In this document: piece after piece, positions 33,514 through 42,037 of the stretch | Layout of the letters: every line of letters begins with the position of its first letter | Numbering within the stretch: the first letter of the stretch is position 1 | Assembly: GCA_039028695.1 (NCBI GenBank) | Contig: JBCCHN010000029.1 | Coordinates: 1-49,653 of the forward strand | Direction: 5' to 3' | From: JANQKX01 sp039028695 | GTDB lineage: Bacteria > Pseudomonadota > Alphaproteobacteria > Kiloniellales > Kiloniellaceae | DNA length: 49,653 nucleotides | Made by a program: the position numbers and the translations under genes | Notes under the pieces: model-generated | Told to the model about the DNA's origin: nothing | The model's input: only the letters and a program-made list of their open reading frames with translations | Database searches by the model: none

Positions 33514-35181
33514 ATGCTATCACCGACGACATTACCCGCTTGGAAGGCTCTTCAAAGTCACCACGAGGTTGCCGCCCAGCATCATCTGCGCGATCTTTTC
33601 GCCGACGATCCCGAGCGTTTCAGCAAATTCTCGCTGCGCTTGGATGACCTTCTTCTGGATTATTCAAAAAACCGTGTCACTGAGGAGACCATGCGCCTGC
33701 TCTTGGACTTGGCTCGGGATGCGGGGGTCAAGTCATGGCGCGAGCGCATGTTTGCCGGAGAACGGATCAATGTAACCGAAGATCGCGCCGTCTTGCATGT
33801 GGCCTTAAGGCGACCGGCCGACCGGCCTTTAGAGGTCGAGGGCGTGGATATCATGCCCCAGGTTGACGCTGTGCGGCGGCAGATGGCGGCCTTCGTTGAA
33901 AAGGTACGCAACGGCGATTGGCGGGGGCATAGCGGCGAGAGCATTACGGATGTGGTGAATATCGGTATCGGCGGCTCGGATCTGGGCCCTTATATGGCCT
34001 GCGAAGCGCTCAAGCCCTATCAGCGCGCCGATTTTCGCCTGCACTTTGTGTCCAACGTGGATGGTGCTCACCTGGGCGATACCCTATCCCACTTGGATCC
34101 GGCGCGAACGCTCTTTGTCATTGCCTCCAAGACCTTTACCACCCAGGAGACCATGGCAAATGCGGCGTCAGCCCGGCAGTGGCTGGTTCGCGGACTTGGC
34201 AACGAGGCGGCGGTAGCAAAGCACTTCGTCGCCGTCTCGACCAACGCCCGGGCGGTCGCCGAATTCGGCATCGATACAGCTAACATGTTTGCTTTCTGGG
34301 ATTGGGTCGGAGGGCGTTACTCCCTTTGGTCGGCCATTGGCCTTCCCATTGCTTTGGCAGTAGGCACAGCTAATTTTGAGGCGCTTTTGGCCGGCGCCCA
34401 TGACATGGATGAGCATTTTTGCACGGCGTCCATGGATCAAAATATGCCTGTCATCCTGGCCCTCATCGGCATTTGGTACAGAAACTTCTTTGGCGCCGGC
34501 AGCTATGCCGTTTTACCCTACGATCAACATCTCCACCGATTGCCGGCCTACTTGCAACAGGCGGATATGGAAAGTAACGGCAAAGGCGTAAATCGGGGCG
34601 GAGAAGGCCTCAAAGCGGTGAGCGGACCGGTTCTTTGGGGGGAGGCCGGCACCAACGGGCAGCACGCCTTTTATCAGCTCATCCACCAGGGAAGCGATTT
34701 GGTGCCCACGGATTTTCTGGCGGCCGCTGTAGCTCATGAGGTGTCGGACCAACCCGATTTGGCAGCCCATCATCCCCTGTTGCTCTCCAACTTTTTTGCC
34801 CAGACAGAAGCCCTGATGCGCGGCAAGACCGAAGCCGAGGCGCGTGAGGAACTGGAAAAAGGAGGTTTGGAGGATACCGAGGTGGCCAAGCTGCTTCCCC
34901 ACAAGGTTTTTGACGGGAACCGGCCCAGCAACGCCCTTTTATACCGCCAGCTCACGCCCCGGACCCTGGGACGGCTTATCGCCCTTTACGAGCACAAAAT
35001 CTTCGTTCAGGGCATCATCTGGGGATTGAACTCCTTTGATCAGTGGGGGGTCGAACTGGGCAAGGAGCTGGCGAAAAATATCCTGCCGGAACTGGATGGG
35101 ACGACCGCGGTCTGCGGACACGACAGCTCGACCAATGGATTGATCAATCATTTTAAAGAGTTGTCGGGCAAGGATGCTTGA
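33514..35181 (+). CDS. pgi: glucose-6-phosphate isomerase
   Basis: A 555-residue cytoplasmic enzyme interconverting glucose-6-phosphate and fructose-6-phosphate. The signatures GIGGSDLGPYMACEAL, SKTFTTQETMANA, DWVGGRYSLWSAIGLPIAL and the C-terminal GLINHFKEL are complete, and the length is normal for the long bacterial form. I chose ATG at 33514 with GGAAAG upstream; ATGs at 33472 and 33475 have no ribosome site. The 3' end overlaps the end of the convergent sigma-factor gene by 34 bp. Confidence 0.94.
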   Translation: MLSPTTLPAWKALQSHHEVAAQHHLRDLFADDPERFSKFSLRLDDLLLDYSKNRVTEETMRLLLDLARDAGVKSWRERMFAGERINVTEDRAVLHVALRRPADRPLEVEGVDIMPQVDAVRRQMAAFVEKVRNGDWRGHSGESITDVVNIGIGGSDLGPYMACEALKPYQRADFRLHFVSNVDGAHLGDTLSHLDPARTLFVIASKTFTTQETMANAASARQWLVRGLGNEAAVAKHFVAVSTNARAVAEFGIDTANMFAFWDWVGGRYSLWSAIGLPIALAVGTANFEALLAGAHDMDEHFCTASMDQNMPVILALIGIWYRNFFGAGSYAVLPYDQHLHRLPAYLQQADMESNGKGVNRGGEGLKAVSGPVLWGEAGTNGQHAFYQLIHQGSDLVPTDFLAAAVAHEVSDQPDLAAHHPLLLSNFFAQTEALMRGKTEAEAREELEKGGLEDTEVAKLLPHKVFDGNRPSNALLYRQLTPRTLGRLIALYEHKIFVQGIIWGLNSFDQWGVELGKELAKNILPELDGTTAVCGHDSSTNGLINHFKELSGKDA

Positions 35182-35753
35182 TCCGTCGTCGACTGATTCT
35201 CATTGGGCTGATCCTCTTTAGGCTGATTTTCGGCGGGTTTCTCTGCGTTCTGTTGAATAGCATCCAACTGGGATTTGAGTTGCTGGCGCGCTCGCGACAC
35301 GCGGCTCTTGATGGTTCCCACCTTGCAGCCGCATATTTTCGACGCATCTTCGTAGGATAGGCCGCTTGCGCCCACCAGCATCAAAACCTCCCGCTGGCTT
35401 TCATCCAGCTGCCAAAAGGCACGAAAGAAATCCCTGAAGTCGAGTGTGGAATCTTGGTCTCCTTTCACCGCCGTGAAGATTTCGGCAACTTCCACATCCT
35501 CTCCCTTATCGACAAAGCGGCCGTTGCGTCTCAGCTCGTTGTAGTAAAGATTGCGCAGAATTGTGAAGGCCCAGGCCTTGAAATTAGTGCCTGGCTCAAA
35601 CTGCTCGGCGGCAGACAGAACCCGGACAATAGCATCTTGGACCAGATCATCCGCGCGATCCCGGTCCTTTACCAAGAATCGCGCAAAAGCCCGCATATGG
35701 GGCAGATTCTCCATCAGCTCTTTTTGAATATCAAAGGTCAAAATCGATCCCAC
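35148..35753 (-). CDS. ecfG: EcfG-type RNA polymerase sigma factor (general stress response)
   Basis: A 201-residue sigma factor starting at GTG (a TTG at 35741 is an alternative). Region 2 has AFARFLVKDRDRADDLVQDA and NFKAWAFTILRN. Region 4 has QREVLMLVGASGLSYEDA and the helix-turn-helix VGTIKSRVSRARQQL. This is the EcfG family that directs the alphaproteobacterial general stress regulon through GGAAC/GTT promoters. After region 4 it carries about 35 extra residues rich in N, Q, P, E and D (EKPAENQPKEDQPNENQ), which is unusual. The gene lies 43 bp behind nepR, its anti-sigma factor, and overlaps pgi at the 3' end. Confidence 0.92.
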   Translation of the reverse strand: MGSILTFDIQKELMENLPHMRAFARFLVKDRDRADDLVQDAIVRVLSAAEQFEPGTNFKAWAFTILRNLYYNELRRNGRFVDKGEDVEVAEIFTAVKGDQDSTLDFRDFFRAFWQLDESQREVLMLVGASGLSYEDASKICGCKVGTIKSRVSRARQQLKSQLDAIQQNAEKPAENQPKEDQPNENQSTTDQASLPDNSLK

Positions 35754-35796
35754 TCAAAATGTTCACTGCCGGAGAGGGCCCTCAAACCCCTTGCCC

Positions 35797-36084
35797 TCAG
35801 GCATCACTTAACCCCTTGTTCCCAGGCGATTTTGATCTGGCGTCGTTATTTCCGTCGAGGCTCCCGAACTTGTCGATTATATCCGTGAACTCTTGCGGTA
35901 GAGGCTCGCTGATCACCTCCTCATAGAGCCGGCTAATTTGATCTTGAAGCCAGCGCTCGGCCGCCGCGTTCCCCCGGCTTGGCCTAGTTGTTTTTGCGGA
36001 TCTTGAGATTTTTTCTCTCCTGGAGCTTGCTATTGGGCCGGCCTCGCTCAGGCTTGTCGGATGTTTGGGCCCGTTTTTTGTCAT
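35797..36084 (-). CDS. nepR: anti-sigma factor NepR
   Basis: A 95-residue protein with the conserved NepR core WLQDQISRLYEEVISEPLP followed by QEFTDIIDKF, flanked by disordered, basic and polar arms. In the family this core holds EcfG until phosphorylated PhyR binds NepR instead (partner switching). The N-terminal arm of about 40 residues (KHPTSLSEAG, SRREKISRSA) is longer than the core needs. The gene is co-transcribed with the sigma gene and divergent from phyR. GGAGG is present but 14 bases from the ATG. Confidence 0.9.
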   Translation of the reverse strand: MTKNGPKHPTSLSEAGPIASSRREKISRSAKTTRPSRGNAAAERWLQDQISRLYEEVISEPLPQEFTDIIDKFGSLDGNNDARSKSPGNKGLSDA

Positions 36085-36267
36085 CTATTGACCGTAACCT
36101 CCGCGAGAGTCGCAGGATTTTTGCCTGCAGGTATATCCGGCTTCCAGGGCAAGTGCATCAAATCCTTGATTGTTCATTAGAATTCCCTTTACCCTAGGCT
36201 TATTCAAGGCGGATCTTGAAATTGATCCTTCGCCGCGTACTTAAAACAAGCCGCCCGAGCGGCAATG

Positions 36268-36282
36268 GTTCCCTGACGGAAC
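36268..36282. promoter_or_regulatory. inverted GTTCC-N5-GGAAC element between nepR and phyR
   Basis: GTTCC and GGAAC face each other across five bases, so an EcfG-type -35 box (GGAAC) points towards nepR on one strand and towards phyR on the other. On the nepR side TGTT follows after 19 bases, longer than the usual 16-17. On the phyR side no CGTT follows at normal spacing. Autoregulation is expected for this locus, but the match is imperfect. Confidence 0.35.
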
Positions 36283-36355
36283 GAGAATAGGATTCGGTCT
36301 CAGGCGCCAAGATCTTAAGCGTTACAACCTTTTACCCGGAAAAGCATCGTCGACC

Positions 36356-37174
36356 ATGTCGGATTTATCGCAAAAAGTCATTCGCCATATTCCCTTTTTA
36401 CGCCGTTATGCCCGTGCTCTGACAGGGACTCAAGAGCGTGGCGATTTTTATGTCAAAAACTGCTTGGAGCGCCTGCTAGAGGGCTCCGGTGACTTGAACC
36501 ACGATCTGCCGACGCGATTGCAGCTCTTTAAATTCTTCCACGAGGCCTTGGCCCTCACGAATGAGACCAATGTGGCCAATGCGGCCGGTGCCGATGCATC
36601 CGTTTCCCGCCTTCAGCGCCACTTGCAGCTCTTGCCCTCTCGAGAACGCCAAGTTTTGCTTTTGAGCACCATTGAAGGTTTTTCCACCAACGATGTGGCC
36701 TTCATCTTGGGCCTGGAGGAGGGGGAGGCCGGTGTCCTGCTTGAACAGGCCAAGAACGATCTGATGAAGCAGGCCCGTACCACGGTGCTGGTCATCGAAG
36801 ACGAGCCGGTTATTGCCTTTGATATTGCCGGGATCGTTACCGAAATGGGACACCGCGTTGTCGCCACCGCGTCGACGAAAGATGAGGCGGTTGCCCTTGC
36901 TCGGGCCCAAGAACCAGGCCTCATATTGGCGGATATCCAACTTGACGACGGCAGCTCGGGCATTGATGCGGTTCAAGACATTTTGGCGGAAAGCGCAGAA
37001 AACGACGTGCCGGTGGTTTTCGTCACCGCCTTTCCCGAGCGGCTCCTGACCGGCGAGAAGGCCGAGCCCACCTTTTTGGTGACCAAGCCTTTTGAGCCGG
37101 ACGTGCTGAAGATCACCATCGCTCAGGCCTTGTATGCCAATCGGGATAGCGAACGGTCTCGGGCCGCCAGCTAG
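36356..37174 (+). CDS. phyR: PhyR, sigma-mimic response regulator
   Basis: A 272-residue anti-anti-sigma factor. Residues 1-135 imitate an ECF sigma factor (RHIPFLRRYARALTG, and SRERQVLLLSTIEGFSTNDVA like region 4). Residues 140-265 are a receiver domain with acidic pocket E148/D149, phospho-acceptor D193 (ILADIQL), T224 and K244. Phosphorylation opens the sigma-like domain, which then takes NepR away from EcfG. The gene is divergent from nepR-ecfG and 97 bp upstream of a matching kinase gene. Confidence 0.96.
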   Translation: MSDLSQKVIRHIPFLRRYARALTGTQERGDFYVKNCLERLLEGSGDLNHDLPTRLQLFKFFHEALALTNETNVANAAGADASVSRLQRHLQLLPSRERQVLLLSTIEGFSTNDVAFILGLEEGEAGVLLEQAKNDLMKQARTTVLVIEDEPVIAFDIAGIVTEMGHRVVATASTKDEAVALARAQEPGLILADIQLDDGSSGIDAVQDILAESAENDVPVVFVTAFPERLLTGEKAEPTFLVTKPFEPDVLKITIAQALYANRDSERSRAAS

Positions 37175-37271
37175 CCGGTTAAGAGCTTTAACGGGCTGGT
37201 GTGAAATAAGTGGTCGTTTTTGGGGTTTTATCTCCTAAAGGCCATTTCTAAGGGAGATAACTTGGCGCGCC

Positions 37272-39203
37272 ATGTTCGATAAGCTACCGCCATCTTTTTT
37301 GTATCCCTTTGATTCCCTGCGTCGCCGCTTGGCGATTTTGTTTGCCGTGGTGTTGTTGCCGCCGACGGTCTTATCCATCTACTTGGCCTGGAGCGCCTTT
37401 GAGGAGCAGACGGAAAAGGCCCGCCTGTCAGTTCGGCAATTCGCCGTATTGGTCTCGGCCTATGAGCGTGATTTTTTCCGCGACACCCAACGCTTGATCA
37501 CCAGCTTGGCGGCCGAGCCGTCCATTCAGGCCATGACCGCAGGCGACTGCCAAGATACCTTAGGGCGGGCGTTAGAGAACTTCCCGGAATATGTGAGTAT
37601 TTCCGTTGCCGATCCAAAAGGGCGGGTTCTCTGTTCGACCACTGAATCGGATACACCGGTAGACATTTCCCATCGTCGTTGGTTTCAAAATGCGGTTTTA
37701 AGCCGCAGCTTTACCATCAGTGACTATACACTTGGACAGAATACGTCCGAGCCGGTGATCGTTGCCGCGGCCCCAATCCGCGACGCGGATAATAAGATTC
37801 AGGGGCTGCTTTACATTGACATTGATCTGGATTGGTTGGGCTTGTTTGTGCGCGGTGCCGGTCTGCCGCCCAATGGTGTCGTCTTCCTGTTGGATAAGAA
37901 CGGCGTTATTTTGGCCAGCCCAAAGTACATCTTCGAGCCAACCGAGGCCGGCCTGCCCGATGCGGCAACTCTGCGCCAGGTTACGCAGCGCAAGCTGATC
38001 GATTTCGAAGCTCTAGGGCGCGATGGACAAAAACGAGTTTATAGCTCCGTGGCTTTGCCCCACGGTAATGTTTTGGTCCTTTTCGGTCTGCCCTCCGCAA
38101 CCACCCTGGGCTGGATCGAGCGGGATCTTCTGACCCGCATGCTCAGTTTGGCGGCCATTTGGTTGGCGGGTATCTTCGCGGCGGGAATCGGCACGCGCCT
38201 GTGGGTGACCCGTTGGATTTCCCAACTGGTGCGTACGGCTCGGTCCTACAGCCGCGGTAATTTTGACGTGAAGGTGAATCTGGATCGGGCCCCGGTCGAG
38301 CTTCGCGACCTTGGGGACACGATGGAAAAAATGGCGCAGCGCATTGAGCTGCGCGAGGAGGATTTGCGGCAGTCTTTGGAACAAAAGGATGTTTTGCTGA
38401 AAGAAATTCATCATCGTGTCAAAAATAATCTTCAGACCATCACCTCGATGGTCAATATCCGCATGCGCTCGGTGGTCTCCAGTGACGCTCGGCGTGCCCT
38501 GGAGGAGGTTCAGACTCGTGTCCGAGCTCTCGCGCTGGTACATCGCTACCTCTATGAGAGCGATGATGTGCGTCAAGTTGACCTCAGGCTTTTTGTTGGC
38601 GAACTCTGCCAGGTCCTGGACGATACCTTGGGGGGTACAAAGCGACATATTTCTGTTGAAGCTGAAATCGATAATATTACGATTGCGTCGGATCGGGCCG
38701 TACCCATCGCCTTGCTCATAACAGAGGCTGTCACCAACGCCTTCAAGCATGCCTTTCCCAATGGACGCGAGGGCCAGGTGATGATCACGATTAACCGGCG
38801 GGACGAGGACCATGCCCTCTTGGTGATCCAAGATGATGGCGTGGGTTATCCTGGTGATGAGGCCGCGGTGGAAAAGACCCAAGATACCGCCACCGGCAGG
38901 CAAGGGCTCGGTATGTCCTTGATTTCTGCCTTTGCCCGCCAATTGGGCGACGATTTGGAACTATCGGGCCCGCCGGGGGCCAGGCTATCCTTGCGGCTGC
39001 GGTTGCGTCCCGCTGCCATGAAGACAACTTCTGCAGCGCCAAGTCGCCATGACGATGAGGAGATTGAAGAAAGTCTCCCCCACCAGGAACGGGACCAGTC
39101 TGGTACGAGCGCCCAACCGGAACCAATAACATCACCAGCCGCGTCTCGATCTTCTCAGGCTGCTTCCCATCAAGCCCCATCGGGTGCCCGGCGGGTTTCC
39201 TAG
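37272..39203 (+). CDS. HisKA_2 sensor histidine kinase, likely PhyR kinase
   Basis: A 643-residue membrane kinase. Helix 1 (about residues 20-41) and helix 2 (about 290-310) enclose a periplasmic sensor of about 245 residues that resembles a double Cache domain. A HAMP-like linker (SYSRGNFDVKVN) leads to the HisKA_2 phospho-acceptor box EIHHRVKNNLQ with H380, and to the HATPase N-box ITEAVTNAFKHAF and G-box GRQGLGMSL. The last 60 residues are disordered and rich in S, A, Q and E. Kinases of this type next to phyR (PhyK, PakF and similar) feed the general stress response. The signal sensed is unknown. Confidence 0.92.
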   Translation: MFDKLPPSFLYPFDSLRRRLAILFAVVLLPPTVLSIYLAWSAFEEQTEKARLSVRQFAVLVSAYERDFFRDTQRLITSLAAEPSIQAMTAGDCQDTLGRALENFPEYVSISVADPKGRVLCSTTESDTPVDISHRRWFQNAVLSRSFTISDYTLGQNTSEPVIVAAAPIRDADNKIQGLLYIDIDLDWLGLFVRGAGLPPNGVVFLLDKNGVILASPKYIFEPTEAGLPDAATLRQVTQRKLIDFEALGRDGQKRVYSSVALPHGNVLVLFGLPSATTLGWIERDLLTRMLSLAAIWLAGIFAAGIGTRLWVTRWISQLVRTARSYSRGNFDVKVNLDRAPVELRDLGDTMEKMAQRIELREEDLRQSLEQKDVLLKEIHHRVKNNLQTITSMVNIRMRSVVSSDARRALEEVQTRVRALALVHRYLYESDDVRQVDLRLFVGELCQVLDDTLGGTKRHISVEAEIDNITIASDRAVPIALLITEAVTNAFKHAFPNGREGQVMITINRRDEDHALLVIQDDGVGYPGDEAAVEKTQDTATGRQGLGMSLISAFARQLGDDLELSGPPGARLSLRLRLRPAAMKTTSAAPSRHDDEEIEESLPHQERDQSGTSAQPEPITSPAASRSSQAASHQAPSGARRVS

Positions 39204-39539
39204 AGCATAAGAATCGCTAGTCCTGACCCAAGGATCTTGCGTTCCATTTGAGGCCAAAAAAAGGTCGTGGATCCAGGCTATCCGATCGTTCATACGACCA
39301 CGCAGATAATGAGTCGTTCGCGCGTGACTGAGGCTTCTCCGGCGGTGCGGTGGCTCTCAGTAAATGCTCGATGCAGAGGCTTTGCCCTTTTGTCGTTGCC
39401 ATCAAAAATAGGGCGCGATCAAGCGCTAATGCATTGTGCCGGGTGAATAATTTGGCTTTCCTTTTGCGGCCCTCCCAGGCTTATAAAAAAAAAGAAAAAT
39501 GTAATCAGAAAAAATCTTAAAAATCGACCTTTGGATGCG
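39204..39539. other. non-coding gap after the sensor kinase gene
   Basis: No credible gene is seen here. A 62-codon minus-strand frame at 39217-39405 lacks a ribosome site and recognisable features. The right part (39475-39535) is an A-rich tract on the plus strand directly upstream of the EcfG-type promoter, and could serve as an UP-like or bent element. Confidence 0.5.
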
Positions 39540-39564
39540 GGAACCAAGTTTGCTCTGCGTTGTT
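39540..39564 (+). promoter_or_regulatory. EcfG-dependent promoter
   Basis: GGAAC at 39540-39544 and TGTT at 39561-39564 are separated by 16 bases, matching the general stress consensus GGAAC-N16/17-CGTT in all but one base. Transcription would start near 39571 and give a leader of about 60 bases for the DUF1344 gene, whose ribosome site and ATG follow correctly. It is the best match to this consensus that I found in the window. Confidence 0.65.
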
Positions 39565-39630
39565 TCCTAAGTGGATCTTTTAATGCAAAAGGTCGTTTTG
39601 AACCGCACCAAAATGTTGGGAGAATGCGTT

Positions 39631-39885
39631 ATGAAGAAGTTTTTGGCTCCGGTCGCCGCCTTGACCTTTGCCCTTTCGATCTCAGCCGCCCAGGCGGACG
39701 ATGCGAGTGGCAAAATTGCAGCAGTTGATGCTGCGCAAGGCACAATAATCCTGGAAGATGGCACGGCCTTTACCGTGGTCGAGGGTCTTCCCATGGAAGG
39801 TTTGCAGCCCGGCACGGACGTTACCGTATCTTATGAAGAACAGGATGGTCAGTTGATCGCTACCGAAGTGGTGCCAAGCAACTAA
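39631..39885 (+). CDS. small exported DUF1344 family protein
   Basis: An 84-residue protein with a Sec signal peptide (MKKFLAPVAALTFALSISAAQA). The mature 62 residues form a small beta-rich domain (GKIAAVDAAQGTIILEDGTAF, PGTDVTVSYEEQDG) as in DUF1344 proteins of Alphaproteobacteria, whose function is not known. GGGAG eight bases before the ATG at 39631 decides this start over GTG at 39571. It is probably a general stress gene because of the EcfG-type promoter upstream. Confidence 0.85.
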   Translation: MKKFLAPVAALTFALSISAAQADDASGKIAAVDAAQGTIILEDGTAFTVVEGLPMEGLQPGTDVTVSYEEQDGQLIATEVVPSN

Positions 39886-39913
39886 TCATTCCCATTTCTT
39901 TTCGGAGGGGCGG

Positions 39914-39952
39914 AGAGGGGGCGTGTTCTCGCGCGCCCTCTTCGTTATTTTC
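39914..39952. terminator. bidirectional terminator
   Basis: AGAGGGGGCG and CGCGCCCTCT pair in nine of ten positions around an eight-base loop, followed by TCGTTATTTTC on the plus strand and preceded by GAAAAT-like sequence on the other. It lies between the convergent DUF1344 and protease genes and could serve both. Confidence 0.6.
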
Positions 39953-39954
39953 AA

Positions 39955-40737
39955 TCAGCAGCTGTATGGATTCGGCCCTGCAGAGATATATTCTGCGGCT
40001 TGTGGATCGCCTTGCGCGGCCACGAGAAAACAGCCGATGTCTCGCGTAGAGACGACGGTGGTTTCGCCGGCGATGGGCAGTTTTAGGGGCGCTTTTTCCG
40101 ACGACAAAGAAAGCTGCGCCGTGCGATAGCCCCTGACCAGCCCCACCAGCTGACCGTTACTCTTGTCAAAAATGCCGCCGCCGCTCATGCCGTAACTAAC
40201 CGAGGCGTCGATCAGGTTCACCGCACCCCAAATAGGCGGAAGATCTTTCAGAATTTCCTCTTGCTTGATTTGGCTGACGGCACCGTTCACCACCGTCCGG
40301 CTGCGCCCCCAGGGAAAGGCCACCACCAAAACCTCATCGGCCAACTGGGCGCCGGGGGCTATTTGGACTTGGTCTCGAGCTACCAGCTCTGCGGATAAGA
40401 GCGCCAAATCTTTTTCCGAATCAATCGCGAGCAATTGCGCCGGCGCCCGGATGGCGTGAGGCTCCAAAGTCACGCTTAAGGATTGGTTCTCAAGAGGTTC
40501 GAAAGTGTGGGCCGTGGTCAAAATAATCGCAGGACGATCCTGATCGCCGGCTTGCAGGATGACCGCCGATCCGGCCCGTCTGACACCGCCCTCCCGCTCG
40601 CTAAAGACCTGCACTGTCGTTGCCAGGGCATGGCTCAGCACGGCACGTTTTTGGTCGGTCGTGTCAGCGACGGGAGCCGGCTGAGCGCAAGCCGCCAACA
40701 AAAGACCCATGATAGTGAGAAAATGGAAGCGAGCCAC
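39955..40737 (-). CDS. lipoprotein trypsin-like serine protease
   Basis: A 260-residue protein if started at GTG 40737, which has GAGGA upstream and gives a proper lipoprotein signal (VARFHFLTIMGLLLAAC, lipobox LAAC). The longer frames from 40764 or 40782 add an acidic N-terminus and lack a ribosome site. The catalytic triad is visible as H in LTTAHTF, D in SEKDLALL and S in SYGMSGGGIF, a trypsin-like arrangement as in DegP-type proteins but without PDZ domains. It is expected at the periplasmic face of a membrane. A CtrA-like site lies upstream. Confidence 0.82.
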   Translation of the reverse strand: MARFHFLTIMGLLLAACAQPAPVADTTDQKRAVLSHALATTVQVFSEREGGVRRAGSAVILQAGDQDRPAIILTTAHTFEPLENQSLSVTLEPHAIRAPAQLLAIDSEKDLALLSAELVARDQVQIAPGAQLADEVLVVAFPWGRSRTVVNGAVSQIKQEEILKDLPPIWGAVNLIDASVSYGMSGGGIFDKSNGQLVGLVRGYRTAQLSLSSEKAPLKLPIAGETTVVSTRDIGCFLVAAQGDPQAAEYISAGPNPYSC

Positions 40738-40791
40738 GCTTCGGTCCTCGGGAAATTGAGCCATCGAATGATCAAGGGTCAAAGCCCGCGG

Positions 40792-40806
40792 TTAACAATT
40801 GGTTAA
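40792..40806. promoter_or_regulatory. CtrA-like binding site
   Basis: TTAA-CAATTGG-TTAA followed by AC matches the full CtrA consensus TTAA-N7-TTAAC except for one inserted A. It lies about 55 bp upstream of the protease start codon. CtrA is a global regulator of cell cycle and envelope genes in Alphaproteobacteria. A single match may be chance. Confidence 0.4.
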
Positions 40807-40930
40807 ACAACGCAATACTTGCCCCAAACATCTGAAATCCGGATAACTTTTTTGGGAGGCTGAGAGCCTATTTAAGGACGAGTCGCAGCGCTAGGACTGT
40901 GCCGGGCATAACGTGGCGATTGGGCAACCG

Positions 40931-42037
40931 TTACAGGCCGGCGCGCCTGGCGACTTCAACCGCCATGGCGAGGGAACTGGTTAGACCCGGTGATTCGATG
41001 CCGAAAAGATTGATCAGTCCGGGGCAGCCATGGTCGAGCGGATCCTGGATGATAAAGTCAGCAAAGGACTGATCCGGTCCATGCAATTTAGGTCGCACCC
41101 CGGCATAGGACGGCTGGATATCCCTGTCGTCGACCCCGGGCCAAAACCCCCGGACGGCGGCGTAAGCGGCCGGAAGATAGTCGGGGGAAATGTCATAGCT
41201 TATGTCTTCCACCCATTCCAGATTGGGTCCAAACCGCAGTTGTCCAACCAAATCCATGGTCGCGTGAATACCCAGATAGCCCGGTGGTGGCATGGGATAA
41301 ATGAGATGGGTAAAGGGGTTGGGGCCGCTGCATGAAAAATAGGTCCCCTTAGCAAAGCGGGCTAAAGGGATCTTTTCGCTTGGAAAACCGACCATTCTTC
41401 GCGCGACCCCAGGGGCTTGAAGGCCGGCGCAGTTGAGCACCAGGCGGCAGGCAAGGGTCATGTCATCCGAGCCCGATACCTCCAAGAGGATACCTTGTTC
41501 GGTCACGCTACCGCCGGTGACGATGGTGTTGAAGGCGATCATGGCGCCGTGATTTTCCGCTTCTCCCAATAGGGCCAACATGAGCCCATGACTATCTACG
41601 ATACCGGTTTCTGGAGACAACAAGGCGCCGCTGCAGGCCAATTCCGGTTCCAAGGCTTGTGCTTGCACTTGTGTTATTTGTTTGAGGCCCGGCACCCCAT
41701 TCGCTTCGGCTTTTTTTTCCAGCGCGGCCAGGGCAGACAGTTCATCATCGGTGATGGCGACGATCAGCTTGCCGCAGCGTTTATGGGCGACCCCGTGGCT
41801 CCGGCAGAAGTCGTACAAAAGCTCCCGCCCCTCCACGCAAAGGCGGGCCTTCCAGCTGTCTTTTGGATAGTAAATGCCCGCATGAATGACCTCTGAATTC
41901 CGCGAAGAGGTTTCGCTTCCGATGGTCTCGGCTTGTTCCAGCACGATCACGTCGCGACCCTGAAGAGCGAGCTGCCGGGCGACGGCTAATCCCACGACAC
42001 CGGCGCCAATGACCACAACATCACAGTGTTCAGCCAA
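40931..42037 (-). CDS. FAD-dependent L-2-hydroxyglutarate oxidase/dehydrogenase-like protein
   Basis: A 368-residue flavoprotein of the DAO family. It starts with the FAD motif VVVIGAGVVGLAVARQLA and has SSRNSEVIHAGIYYP and the C-terminal LFGIESPGLTSSLAMA, both typical of LhgO/L2HGDH. The expected reaction is oxidation of L-2-hydroxyglutarate to 2-oxoglutarate with electrons passed to quinone or oxygen. Related members act on other hydroxy acids, so the substrate is probable rather than certain. It stands alone between divergent neighbours. Confidence 0.88.
   Translation of the reverse strand: MAEHCDVVVIGAGVVGLAVARQLALQGRDVIVLEQAETIGSETSSRNSEVIHAGIYYPKDSWKARLCVEGRELLYDFCRSHGVAHKRCGKLIVAITDDELSALAALEKKAEANGVPGLKQITQVQAQALEPELACSGALLSPETGIVDSHGLMLALLGEAENHGAMIAFNTIVTGGSVTEQGILLEVSGSDDMTLACRLVLNCAGLQAPGVARRMVGFPSEKIPLARFAKGTYFSCSGPNPFTHLIYPMPPPGYLGIHATMDLVGQLRFGPNLEWVEDISYDISPDYLPAAYAAVRGFWPGVDDRDIQPSYAGVRPKLHGPDQSFADFIIQDPLDHGCPGLINLFGIESPGLTSSLAMAVEVARRAGL

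Noticed and set aside
37175..37205. Possible terminator after phyR (AGCCGGTTAA...TTTAACGGGCT)
   Set aside because: The stem is imperfect and no T-run follows, so it is not listed as a feature.
39217..39405. 62-codon minus-strand frame in the gap after the kinase gene
   Set aside because: Start is TTG without a ribosome site, the composition is not protein-like, and no family is recognised.
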